Part shown: positions 26,704-34,893 of the stretch, piece by piece
Position numbering within the stretch: the stretch's first letter is position 1
Layout: each line of letters opens with the position of its first letter
Source: Singulisphaera sp.
Lineage (GTDB): Bacteria > Planctomycetota > Planctomycetia > Isosphaerales > Isosphaeraceae
DNA: 50,364 nt
Reading direction: 5' to 3'
Assembly (NCBI GenBank): GCA_027451445.1
Contig: DAIDJG010000358.1
Location: 1 to 50,364 of the forward strand
Notes under the pieces: generated by a model
What the model was told of the DNA's origin: nothing
Seen by the model: only the letters and a program-made list of their open reading frames with translations
Databases searched by the model: none
Position numbers and translations under genes: made by a program

Positions 26704-27182
26704 GCCTCCCGGTTGTTCTGACTCGTCAGGCCGCCAAAGAATTTCCTGGCGCCCAGCAGTTCGTGCGTCCCAACGAGCGGGATGGGTGGCCGGGGCAAAG
26801 GGGAGCGCAGCTCCACGTGCCCCGGTGGGCCGCGCGACGCTTCCGGGGCACGTGGGCCTTCCGGCCTCCTCTGCCCCGGCCACCCCAGGTCTCCCACATT
26901 CGCGCACAATCTGTTGGGCGCCACGAAGAATTTGATACCGCAGCCGACTGGTATGAGGAGCAAGACGAACTCGGCGCGAAATTCACGGCCTGCGTTCGCG
27001 CGGTGCTCGAGCAGATCGCGCAGATGCCAGAATCGCGTGCGATCATTTACCGAGACATCCGACGTGCCGGGGTCCGGCGGTTCCCTTACAACGTTTTCTA
27101 TCGGGTCCACGTCGACCGGGTTGAAGTGATCGCCGTGCTCCACGGTCGTCGTGCACCGTCGGTTTGGAAAAGTCGAGCTTGA
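26700..27182 (+). CDS. ParE/RelE-family toxin interrupted in frame by a 181-base element
   Basis: The product is 160 residues, but typical members have about 95-100. Residues 1-14 (SLPVVLTRQAAKEF) and the part from DTAADWYEEQDELGAKF to the end are normal toxin sequence, including RRFPYNVFYRV and VIAVLHGRR. Between them lies a proline- and arginine-rich stretch that is the translation of a mobile element at 26745-26925. The element plus its 8-base target duplication adds 189 bases, exactly 63 codons, so the frame stays open. Removing it restores a 97-residue protein with continuous homology (KEFDTAADWYEEQ). Whether the long product folds or is toxic is unknown; it may be a pseudogene that still looks intact. 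Confidence 0.85.
   Translation: MSLPVVLTRQAAKEFPGAQQFVRPNERDGWPGQRGAQLHVPRWAARRFRGTWAFRPPLPRPPQVSHIRAQSVGRHEEFDTAADWYEEQDELGAKFTACVRAVLEQIAQMPESRAIIYRDIRRAGVRRFPYNVFYRVHVDRVEVIAVLHGRRAPSVWKSRA
26745..26925 (+). mobile_element. MITE-like element A, copy 1 (181 bases), inside the toxin gene
   Basis: The ends are imperfect terminal inverted repeats: CCTGGCGCCCAGCAG on the left, and the complement of CGTGGCGCCCAACAG on the right. Both sides carry the 8-base target duplication AAGAATTT (26737-26744 and 26926-26933). It has no gene of its own. A second copy, on the other strand, is at 45046-45401. Confidence 0.9.
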
Positions 27183-27244
27183 CCAAGTCGCTGAAGCGAA
27201 GTTGTTGCAGCCAGACCCCTCCTCAGTCGAGTCGCGATTAACTC

Positions 27245-29344
27245 ATGTTGATTTTACGTTCACTTGTCGTTTTCCTGCTCGCTCTCGCGGCTCAATTCGG
27301 TGACTCCGCGAATGCCGACGAGCCCCACCCTCAGCCCGCTACGCCCAACGCTGTCCTCGCCCAGCGAGTCCTGGACCCCGCCCGGCACCACCTCGGCACA
27401 CCCGGCGATCCCGAATGGTCGGACTTCGCCAACGACCGCGCTGAAGGGCGCACCTGGCAAGTCCGCTTTTCGGCCGAGCCCAACACCGACGAGGCCACCC
27501 TATTCATCCGCCAGCGCGACGTGAAGCTTGACTGGGACGTCCGCCTCAACGGCCGTACGATCGGTAAGCTCGTCACGAACGAGGCCGACCTTGTCCACAC
27601 GCTGAAGGTTCCTTCCGGGGCATTGCGCAAGGGCGAGAACGAGCTCGCGATCGGTCCACCCTCGGGCCGCGACGACATCGTCGTGGGACCGTGTTCGCTC
27701 GTCTTCGAGCCACGCGCGCTAGCGGTCAACAAAGCAACGCTCGACGTCCGCGTGACCGATGGTCAAGAGAAGCTCCCCTGCCGGATCACCGTTGTCGACG
27801 AGAACGGGGCGCTCGCAGCCCTCTTTACGACGCCCGATCCCCACCTCGCAGCCCGGGCCGGAGTGGTCTATACCAGCAACGGCCAAGCCCGGATCGGCGT
27901 CCGCCCCGGCCGTTACACCGTGTATGCGACGCGCGGCTTTGAATACGGCATGGCCCAGCGCTCCGTGACGATTGCGAGCGGTCAGACCCTCGACGTCCCC
28001 TTGAGCATCACCCGAGAGGTGCCGACACCCTCGCTCGCCGCCTGCGACACCCACGTTCACACGCTGACCCACAGCGGTCACGGCGACGCCTCCGTCGAAG
28101 AGCGCCTTGTGACTCTCGCGGGCGAGGGGATCGAAGTCCCCATCGCCACCGACCACAACCACCTGACCGACTACCGCGACGCGTCCGCACGTCTTGGCGT
28201 CCAGGAGCGATTCACCCCCGTCATCGGCGACGAGGTCACCACCCGCAAGGGCCACTTCAACGCATTCCCTTTTGCGCCCACGGAATCGGCCCCCGATGCG
28301 TCGATCGAGGACTGGCCGAAACTGCTTCGCGGGATCCGGGACGGTAACGAGTCCCGCGTGATCGTCCTGAACCATCCGCGCGACCTGCACGGCACGTTTC
28401 GGCCCTTCGACCCTGCGAACTTCAATTCCGCCACGGGCGACCTCCGCCCGGGTACCGGTTTCGACGCGGTCGAGCTCTTCAATTCCGGGGCCATGCAGTC
28501 GGATCCCACACGCGTCCTGCGTGACTGGTTCGCGCTCTGGAACCACGGCCATCTCATCACTGCCGTCGGTGCAAGCGACAGCCACGACGTCAGCCGCTAC
28601 ATCGTCGGCCAGGCGCGGACGTACGTGGCTTGCGACGATTCCCAGCCCGGTCGAATCGACATCGTCGAAGTAAGTCACAGCCTTCGAGACGGCCGCGCAC
28701 TCGTGAGCCTGGGACTGCTGGCGCGATTATCAGTCAACGACCAGTTTGAGGCCGGGAGTCTCGCCACGCCTCTCGGTTCCGAACTGCGCGTGAGCGTCAC
28801 CGTACTGGGCCCTTCGTGGACCCGGGCCGATCGCGTCGAGCTGTTCGCCAACGGGATCAAGATTCGCGAGGCCCGCATCGAAGACGACGGTCGTGCCGGC
28901 CAGAAGGCGCGATTCGATTGGACGATGCCACGCCCGTCGCAGGACGTCGCCCTGGTGGCGGTCGCGTCTGGACCAGGAGTCACGGCGCCGTACTGGCCGA
29001 TCCCCAGGCCCTATCAGCCGACTTCGAAAGACTGGCAACCGCGCGTCTTCGGCATCACGAACCCGATCCGCGTCGATGCCGACGGCGACGGCCAATGGTT
29101 CAGCCCCAGATACTATGCGCAGTTTGCCATCGAGCTCGCAGGGACCGAGCCCTCGTCGTTGTTTCGGTTCCTCGCCCGGTTCGACGAAGCCGTCGCAACC
29201 CAGGCCGCGGCGCTTTGCCATCCGTCGGGCACTGGCGAACGTGGCGAGGAGTTTGCCAAGGCATTGAAGTCGGCCCCCGAGGTCGTCCGGCGCGGGTTTG
29301 CGGCGTACGAGCAATCGCTCGCGCCCGGCACGGCGGAGCGTTGA
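27245..29344 (+). CDS. Secreted CehA/McbA-type PHP metallohydrolase
   Basis: The 699-residue protein has a signal peptide (residues 1-24, NADEP). Residues about 35-160 look like a jelly-roll or carbohydrate-binding-like domain, and residues 160-255 a beta-sandwich (VRVTDGQEKLPCRITVVDENG, GRYTVYATRG). The PHP-type hydrolase domain begins at CDTHVHTLTHSGHGD (Asp268, His270, His272), continues through ATDHNHL (Asp303, His304, His306), GDEVTTRKGHFNAF, LNHPRD and GASDSHD, the metal ligands of the family. CehA-like enzymes hydrolyse phosphoesters or carbamates; the substrate here is unknown. Calls to the domain borders are by eye. Confidence 0.82.
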   Translation: MLILRSLVVFLLALAAQFGDSANADEPHPQPATPNAVLAQRVLDPARHHLGTPGDPEWSDFANDRAEGRTWQVRFSAEPNTDEATLFIRQRDVKLDWDVRLNGRTIGKLVTNEADLVHTLKVPSGALRKGENELAIGPPSGRDDIVVGPCSLVFEPRALAVNKATLDVRVTDGQEKLPCRITVVDENGALAALFTTPDPHLAARAGVVYTSNGQARIGVRPGRYTVYATRGFEYGMAQRSVTIASGQTLDVPLSITREVPTPSLAACDTHVHTLTHSGHGDASVEERLVTLAGEGIEVPIATDHNHLTDYRDASARLGVQERFTPVIGDEVTTRKGHFNAFPFAPTESAPDASIEDWPKLLRGIRDGNESRVIVLNHPRDLHGTFRPFDPANFNSATGDLRPGTGFDAVELFNSGAMQSDPTRVLRDWFALWNHGHLITAVGASDSHDVSRYIVGQARTYVACDDSQPGRIDIVEVSHSLRDGRALVSLGLLARLSVNDQFEAGSLATPLGSELRVSVTVLGPSWTRADRVELFANGIKIREARIEDDGRAGQKARFDWTMPRPSQDVALVAVASGPGVTAPYWPIPRPYQPTSKDWQPRVFGITNPIRVDADGDGQWFSPRYYAQFAIELAGTEPSSLFRFLARFDEAVATQAAALCHPSGTGERGEEFAKALKSAPEVVRRGFAAYEQSLAPGTAER

Positions 29345-29408
29345 TCGGGTATTGCCGGCTGAGTACCTTGGTCCGATCCGGGCGGTCTTCTGAGCCCGAA
29401 AGGGCTCC

Positions 29409-29484
29409 TTGGAGTGCGGTGGCTTGCTACTACTTTCAATCGGCAATCTCGGTTCGAAAGCGGCAGCAAGCCGCCGCACTCCAA
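29409..29484. repeat. GAGTGCGG-type hairpin repeat, copy 1
   Basis: Arms at about 29409-29438 and 29454-29484 pair with a few mismatches and share the core TTGGAGTGCGG-GGCTTGCT. The same core, with perfect 34-base arms, occurs at 47326-47475, so it belongs to a dispersed family. Confidence 0.75.
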
Positions 29485-29552
29485 AGCCTGCGGCCTCCGA
29501 GGACGACGGCAATCCCAGAATAAAGCGGCAACCACAAAAGAAAGCGGCAACA

Positions 29553-30290
29553 ATGCAACGCACCCCACTCCTCCGCGCCTTCGGCGCTTGCGGAACCGCG
29601 CTGGCATTCGTCCTCGTGCTCGTCGCCGCCGACGAGCCCTCGAGCCTCCCCAAGGCGAGTATCGACGGCACCGGCACCGGCTGGACCGCGCTCAATGAGG
29701 AAGACTTCGTCAACGTCAACTGCAACCCCGACACCTGGAGCTGGAAGGACGGCGTCATCCACTGCACCGGCCAACCCGTGGGCGTGACCCGAACACGCAA
29801 GTCGTTCACCAACTTCGAGCTCGTCGCCCAGTGGCGGCACCTCAAGTCGGGCGGGAACTCCGGCATCTTCGTCTGGGCTTCCGAAGCGTCGCTCGACGGT
29901 ATCAAGCCGGGCACGCTGCCGCGCGGTGGCATCGAAGTGCAGGTGCTCGACCACGGCTACGCAGAACAGTACGAGAAGCAGACGAAGAAAAAGCCCGACT
30001 GGTTCACCACGCACGGTGATGTCTTCCCCGTCGGCACCTCGAAGATGAAACCCTTCGCCCCGGTCTCTCCCGATGGCCACCGCAGCTTTCCTTCGAAGAA
30101 CCTCAGCAAAGGGCTCAACGAATGGAATCATTACTACGTGCGCGCCATCAACGGCGAAATCCGTCTCTGGGTCAACGGCGAGGAAGTCTCCGGCGGCAGC
30201 GGCTGCGAGCCCCGTCAGGGCTTCCTGTGCCTGGAGTCGGAAGGCGCCCCCGTGGAGTTCCGCCAGATCCGCATCCGCGAGCTGCCGTAG
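29553..30290 (+). CDS. Secreted DUF1080 (3-keto-disaccharide hydrolase-like) protein
   Basis: The 245-residue protein begins with a signal peptide (to about residue 26, VLVAADEP). The DUF1080 concanavalin-like fold is recognised by GWTALNEEDF, WSWKDGVIHCTGQPVG, FTNFELVAQWRHLKSGGNSGIFVW, GIEVQVLDHGY, LNEWNHYYVRAINGEIRLWVNGEEVSG and a final VEFRQIRIREL. In planctomycetes these proteins are thought to bind or cleave sugar derivatives. I chose ATG at 29553; the frame reaches 29409 through the repeat hairpin upstream. Its stop codon lies inside the left arm of a hairpin (30287-30307). Confidence 0.9.
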   Translation: MQRTPLLRAFGACGTALAFVLVLVAADEPSSLPKASIDGTGTGWTALNEEDFVNVNCNPDTWSWKDGVIHCTGQPVGVTRTRKSFTNFELVAQWRHLKSGGNSGIFVWASEASLDGIKPGTLPRGGIEVQVLDHGYAEQYEKQTKKKPDWFTTHGDVFPVGTSKMKPFAPVSPDGHRSFPSKNLSKGLNEWNHYYVRAINGEIRLWVNGEEVSGGSGCEPRQGFLCLESEGAPVEFRQIRIRELP

Positions 30291-30365
30291 GGTGGGCACG
30301 GCCCACCGCATCTCGATATCGACGTCCACACTCACATGAAGACTGGTGGGCAGTGCCCACCCTAC
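30287..30365. repeat. GGTGGGCA-type hairpin repeat after the DUF1080 gene
   Basis: Arms at 30287-30307 and 30345-30365 (21 bases) pair with one mismatch; the core is TAGGGTGGGCAC. The left arm supplies the TAG stop of the DUF1080 gene. It may stabilise transcript ends but looks like a dispersed element. Confidence 0.8.
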
Positions 30366-30383
30366 GAATGAGGAGCACACGTC

Positions 30384-31919
30384 ATGAACCGATCACAATT
30401 CCTCGCGAGCGCCGCGTTTTGTCTGCTCGCGCTGCCGCTCGGCGTGTTCGCCCAGGAAAAGCCCGCCGCCCCGGTTTTCAAAGCCGGCTTCGCCGAGCGC
30501 GACATCACGCCCGAGCTGGGCATGGAGGCTCCCGGCGGCTACGGGAAGTCGTACCACAAGGTCGTCCACGACCCGTGCAAGGTCCGCGCCTCGGTCTTCG
30601 ACGACGGCCAGTCGAAGGTCGCGGTTGTCGGCATCGACGCCCTCGGAATCCGGCGCGATACGGTGCAGAAGGTCCGCAAGGCCGTGAACGAGAAGACGGG
30701 CATCCCGGCCAACTCAATCCTGATCGGGGCGTCGCACTCACATTCGTCCGGGCCTTGCGTCTGGATCAAGCGCGGGGAATTCGATCAGGCGTCCGAGCTC
30801 GTACAGAAGCTCGCCTACGATGAGTCAACCATCGTGGACGCGAAGTATCTGGCGTCGGTCGAGCAAGCGCTGGTGGACGCGATCGTCGCCGCCCACGACC
30901 AGCGCATCGCGGCGAAAGCCGGCGTTGGCAAGGGATTCGAGACCACGGTTGCCTTCAACCGCCGTTTCCTGATGCGCGATGGCGGCTCAATCACTCACCC
31001 GGGCCTCGGCAACCCCGAAATCGTCAAGCCGGCCGGCCCGGTCGATCCCGAGGTGGGCGTCATTGGCGTGTGGGACGCGAAGGACCCGAACAAGCTGCTC
31101 GGCTGCACGGTCAACTTCGCATGTCACGCCACCACCAGCCCCGGCGGCATCTCGGCCAACTACATCTATTACCTCGAGAAGGCGATCCAGGGTTACTACG
31201 GCAAGGACGCGGTCGTCGTGTTCCTCGCCGGCGCCTCGGGCGACATCACGCAGGTCGACAACCAGAGCCCGTACCAGTACCCCGCCGGAGACCGCTGGGC
31301 GCAAATCGTCGGCGGCAAAGTGGGCGCCGAGGCGCTGAAGGTCTTGTTGACGATGGAGCCGGGCGTGCTCACTCCGGTTGGTGCACGCGTCCGAACCTGG
31401 AACATCAAGCGGCGCCCCCCCGCGCCGGAACGCGTCGCGAAGTGCCTGGAAATCGTCCAGCGGGATCGCAAAAAGGTTGATCCGACCGTTTGGACGTTTG
31501 CCAAGGAGATCGTCCTGCTCGACGCTCTGATCAAGAAAGAGCCCACAGTCGAGATCGAGGTCCAGGCCTTGCAGGTCGGCCCTGCCGTGTTTGTCACCGA
31601 CCCCGCCGAATACTTCTGCCAGTACGGCCTGGAGATCAAGGCCTCAAGCGGTTTCCCGTTCACGTTCCCCGTCTCGCTGGCCAACGGCTGCGCTGGGTAC
31701 GTGCCGACGGAAGAGGCGTTCGGCGAACACGGCGGCGGCTACGAAACACGGCTCACCAGCTACAGCAACCTCGAGATCACCGCCGGCTCGCAAATGCGCG
31801 ACGCCGGGATCGACTTGGCCCGGCAGCTCAAACCGGGCGTCGTGCCGGAGATGCCTCGGCGTCCGCCGTTCAAGGCCCAGCCGTGGTCGTATGGGGCGGT
31901 GCCTCCGGAGCTAAAGTGA
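30384..31919 (+). CDS. Secreted neutral/alkaline ceramidase-like protein
   Basis: The 511-residue protein has a signal peptide (to about residue 23, GVFAQE). The N-terminal domain of neutral/alkaline non-lysosomal ceramidases is recognised by KAGFAERDITPELGMEAPGGYG, VAVVGIDALGIRRDTVQKVRKAV, ILIGASHSHSSGP (active-site region with histidines), VNFACHATTS, and FLAGASGDITQVD. Known enzymes need Zn and cut the amide of ceramide; planctomycete homologues are numerous and mostly uncharacterised, so the substrate is uncertain. GAGGAG lies about 8 bases before the ATG. It follows the DUF1080 gene and its hairpin on the same strand. Confidence 0.85.
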   Translation: MNRSQFLASAAFCLLALPLGVFAQEKPAAPVFKAGFAERDITPELGMEAPGGYGKSYHKVVHDPCKVRASVFDDGQSKVAVVGIDALGIRRDTVQKVRKAVNEKTGIPANSILIGASHSHSSGPCVWIKRGEFDQASELVQKLAYDESTIVDAKYLASVEQALVDAIVAAHDQRIAAKAGVGKGFETTVAFNRRFLMRDGGSITHPGLGNPEIVKPAGPVDPEVGVIGVWDAKDPNKLLGCTVNFACHATTSPGGISANYIYYLEKAIQGYYGKDAVVVFLAGASGDITQVDNQSPYQYPAGDRWAQIVGGKVGAEALKVLLTMEPGVLTPVGARVRTWNIKRRPPAPERVAKCLEIVQRDRKKVDPTVWTFAKEIVLLDALIKKEPTVEIEVQALQVGPAVFVTDPAEYFCQYGLEIKASSGFPFTFPVSLANGCAGYVPTEEAFGEHGGGYETRLTSYSNLEITAGSQMRDAGIDLARQLKPGVVPEMPRRPPFKAQPWSYGAVPPELK

Positions 31920-31967
31920 GGGACGCGACCCGGAGCGCACGACAGAAACCCAGGAACATAGAATGCT

Positions 31968-31990
31968 CCCTCCCCCCTTGTGGGGGAGGG
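31968..31990. repeat. CCCTCCCCC hairpin between convergent genes
   Basis: Bases 31968-31976 and 31982-31990 form a 9-base-pair G/C stem (CCCTCCCCC). It sits between the ends of the ceramidase-like gene and tssH and could act as a terminator. A similar stem preceded by CAGGAACAT is found inside element D at 44.75 kb, so it is also a repeat. Confidence 0.6.
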
Positions 31991-32038
31991 ATTGGAGTGT
32001 GTTGGGGGGGCCGGGCTTGTGCGCAACCCGCTCCACGC

Positions 32039-34723
32039 TCACGAAATATCGTACTTAAATGCCCCCTTATCGTCGATCGACACATGAACCCGTGAGATCG
32101 GCTCGCCCGCCGCCATGCGGGTGAGGAACTCCTGCGACATCTCCGGAAGCAGCGTGCGCGTCAGGATGTGGTCCACGTTCCGGGCGCCGCTCTCGACTTC
32201 CTTGCAGCGGCTGGCGATGTTGTCGACGAGATCGGCGCTGTAGGAGAACACGGCCTTGTGGTTCTCCTTCATCCGGCGCTCGATCCGGCCGAGCTGCAAG
32301 CGGATGATGCTCTTCATCACATCGTCGCTGATCGGATAGTACGGCACCGTGATCATGCGGCCCAGCAAGGCGGGCGGAAACGCCTTCAACAGGTCCGGCC
32401 GCAGCGCCTCGGCGAGGGGGCCCGGGTCCGGCGTGGTGTCCGGATCGGCGCAGAGCTTCATGACCGTGTCCGTGCCGACGTTCGACGTGAGGAGGATCAC
32501 CGTGTTCTTGAAGTCGATCTCACGCCCTTCGCTGTCTTCGAGCACGCCCTTGTCGAACACCTGGAAGAACAGCTCCATGACGTCCGGGTGCGCCTTCTCG
32601 ACCTCGTCGAGCAGGACGACGCAGTACGGCTTGCGCCGGACGGCCTCGGTCAGAACACCGCCTTCGCCGTAGCCCACGTAGCCTGGAGGCGACCCTTTGA
32701 GACTGGAGACCGTGTGGGCCTCCTGGTACTCGGACATGTTGATCGTGACCAGGTTGCGCTCACCGCCGTAGAGGGTGTCGGCAAGGGTGAGCGCCGTTTC
32801 CGTCTTGCCGACGCCGCTCGGTCCCACGAGCATGAACACGCCGATCGGCCGCTTGGGATCCGTCAGGTTGGCACGCGCGGTGCGGATGCGCTGGCTGATC
32901 GCTTCGAGCGCGTGCGACTGGCCGATCACACGCTCTTCCAACTTATTCTTGAGGTTCAAAACGGTCTGGATCTCGTTCGCCAGCATCTTGCCCACCGGGA
33001 TGCCAGTCCAGCCCGCGATGACCTCGGCGATCGTCTGAGAATCAACGCAGACCTGCATCAGCGGCGACTCGCCCTGTAGCTTGCGCAGGGCGCTGGTCTT
33101 CGCATCGAGCTCCGCCTGGATCTTGGCAATCTCGGGTGAGGCCTCGACCGCCTGGCCGTTCCCCTTCCCTTTGCGGTCGTGATGATCCTTCTCGAGCTGA
33201 TCGGACAGGGCGCGAATCTCCTCGACCATCGCACGCTCCTGGGCCCAGCGCTCTTCAAGGCCTTTCAGCCGATCCTCGGCGGCCGCCAGTTCCGCCTTCT
33301 TCTCCGCCATCCGCTCGTGGTGCTTGGCCCCCGTCGCGCTTTCGCGTTCGAGGATCCCCATCTCGATGTGGATGTGCTCGATCTGCCGGCGGCAATCCTC
33401 GATCGCCGGCGGGATCGCACTCTGGCCGATCGCCACGCGGGCGCAGGCCGTGTCGAGCAGGCTGACCGACTTGTCCGGCAACTGCCGCCCCGGGATGTAA
33501 CGGTGCGACAGCTTGACCGACGCCTCCACGGCCTCGTCAAGGATCCGCACGTTGTGGTGCTTCTCCAGCATCCCGGTGATCCCGCGCATCATGATGATCG
33601 CGCGGTCCTCGGCCGGCTCCTCGACCTTGATCACCTGGAACCGCCGGGCCAGGGCCGCATCCTTCTCGAAATACTTCTTGTATTCGGCCCAGGTCGTGGC
33701 CGCGATCGTGCGCAGGTCGCCGCGGGCGAGCGCGGGCTTGAGCAGGTTGGCGGCATCCCCCTGCCCCGCCGCTCCGCCGGCCCCGATCATCGTGTGGGCC
33801 TCGTCGATGAACAGGATGATCGGCACCGGCGACGCCTTGACCTCTTCGATCACCTGCTTCAATCGGTTCTCGAACTCCCCTTTCACCCCTGCTCCGGCCT
33901 GCAAGAGCCCGAGGTCGAGCGTGCGCAGCACCACATTTTTCAAGGGCGGCGGCACGTCCCCCGCGGCGATCCTGCGAGCAAACCCTTCGACGACCGCCGT
34001 CTTCCCTACGCCCGCCTCACCGGTGAGGATCGGGTTGTTCTGCCGACGGCGGATGAGGATGTCGACCATCTGCCGGACCTCGGAGTCTCGGCCGACGACC
34101 GGGTCGATCTTGCCGCTCTTGGCGCGTTCGGTGAGGTTGACGGTGAACTGGTCGAGCGCAGGCGTCTTGCTCATCCCGCCGCCCGCCGCGGCCGCCTGGC
34201 CCGCCGCAGCAGGTCCGCCACCCGCCGGTGCGGAGCTTGCCTCGGCGTCCTCGGACGAGCCCGCCACCACTCGCAAAAGGTTCGGGTACAGCGGCTCGGT
34301 CTGGATCTTCGCCAGTTCCTTCGACGACGCCCGCGCAAGCTGCCCGAGCTTCTCATCACTCAGCAGAGCCAGCAGCAGCACGCCCGACCGAATCTCCTGC
34401 GCCTGATACTGGACCGATGCCAGGACCCACGCTTCGCGCACCAACTGGTCGATCGAGTACGCCAGGGTCGGCGTGCGGGCGTTCCCCGTCTTGAATCCAT
34501 CGATGGCCTTCGTCAGCTCGCGCTGAAGGTTCGACGTGTTCACCTCAAACTGCTTGAACAGCTTGGTGAGGTCGGTGTTCGGCATTTCCGCCAGCTTGAG
34601 GAGCCAGTGCTCGACCTCGACGCTGTGGTTCGTGCGCGAGAGGCAAAGGCCCGCCGCTGCTTGCAGGCCGTTGATGCAGGTCTTATTCAGCTTCTTGATC
34701 AGCGCGCCCGATTCCAGGCCCAT
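32039..34723 (-). CDS. tssH: ClpV/TssH-type AAA+ ATPase of type VI secretion
   Basis: The 894-residue protein is a class 1 Clp ATPase. Residues 1-150 match the ClpV N-domain (ALIKKLNKTCINGLQAAAGLCLSRTNHSVEVEHWLLKL), which binds the TssC sheath, rather than ClpB. The first AAA+ module has GEAGVGKTAVVEG and FIDEAHT. A coiled-coil middle domain follows (about residues 410-540), then the second module with GPSGVGKTETAL and LLDEVEKAHPDV. ClpV disassembles contracted T6SS sheaths. No other T6SS gene lies in the window. ATG at 34723 has GAGGAG upstream; the longer frame to 34804 is unconserved. A Gly/Ala-rich linker (GGGPAAAGQAAAAGGG) precedes the first ATPase module. Confidence 0.9.
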   Translation of the reverse strand: MGLESGALIKKLNKTCINGLQAAAGLCLSRTNHSVEVEHWLLKLAEMPNTDLTKLFKQFEVNTSNLQRELTKAIDGFKTGNARTPTLAYSIDQLVREAWVLASVQYQAQEIRSGVLLLALLSDEKLGQLARASSKELAKIQTEPLYPNLLRVVAGSSEDAEASSAPAGGGPAAAGQAAAAGGGMSKTPALDQFTVNLTERAKSGKIDPVVGRDSEVRQMVDILIRRRQNNPILTGEAGVGKTAVVEGFARRIAAGDVPPPLKNVVLRTLDLGLLQAGAGVKGEFENRLKQVIEEVKASPVPIILFIDEAHTMIGAGGAAGQGDAANLLKPALARGDLRTIAATTWAEYKKYFEKDAALARRFQVIKVEEPAEDRAIIMMRGITGMLEKHHNVRILDEAVEASVKLSHRYIPGRQLPDKSVSLLDTACARVAIGQSAIPPAIEDCRRQIEHIHIEMGILERESATGAKHHERMAEKKAELAAAEDRLKGLEERWAQERAMVEEIRALSDQLEKDHHDRKGKGNGQAVEASPEIAKIQAELDAKTSALRKLQGESPLMQVCVDSQTIAEVIAGWTGIPVGKMLANEIQTVLNLKNKLEERVIGQSHALEAISQRIRTARANLTDPKRPIGVFMLVGPSGVGKTETALTLADTLYGGERNLVTINMSEYQEAHTVSSLKGSPPGYVGYGEGGVLTEAVRRKPYCVVLLDEVEKAHPDVMELFFQVFDKGVLEDSEGREIDFKNTVILLTSNVGTDTVMKLCADPDTTPDPGPLAEALRPDLLKAFPPALLGRMITVPYYPISDDVMKSIIRLQLGRIERRMKENHKAVFSYSADLVDNIASRCKEVESGARNVDHILTRTLLPEMSQEFLTRMAAGEPISRVHVSIDDKGAFKYDIS

Positions 34724-34893
34724 GATATGCTCCTCGGCAAACGAACGTGTGCTTCGACGCGAAAGCGTTGGGAGGATGGTAATCCACAGGGACACGTGAC
34801 GCAATCATTTACGGCAACCCCTCATTGAAGAATCGCCGCGTCCGACAGCCCGCGTTCCGAACAATCAGCGTTCTCGGCGACCGCCGGTTTTCC

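Noticed and set aside
32039-34723. A type VI secretion locus
   Set aside because: Only the ClpV ATPase is present; no other T6SS component is in the window.
33179-34828. A 549-codon open frame on the plus strand
   Set aside because: It is antisense to tssH, whose AAA+ motifs are unmistakable on the other strand.
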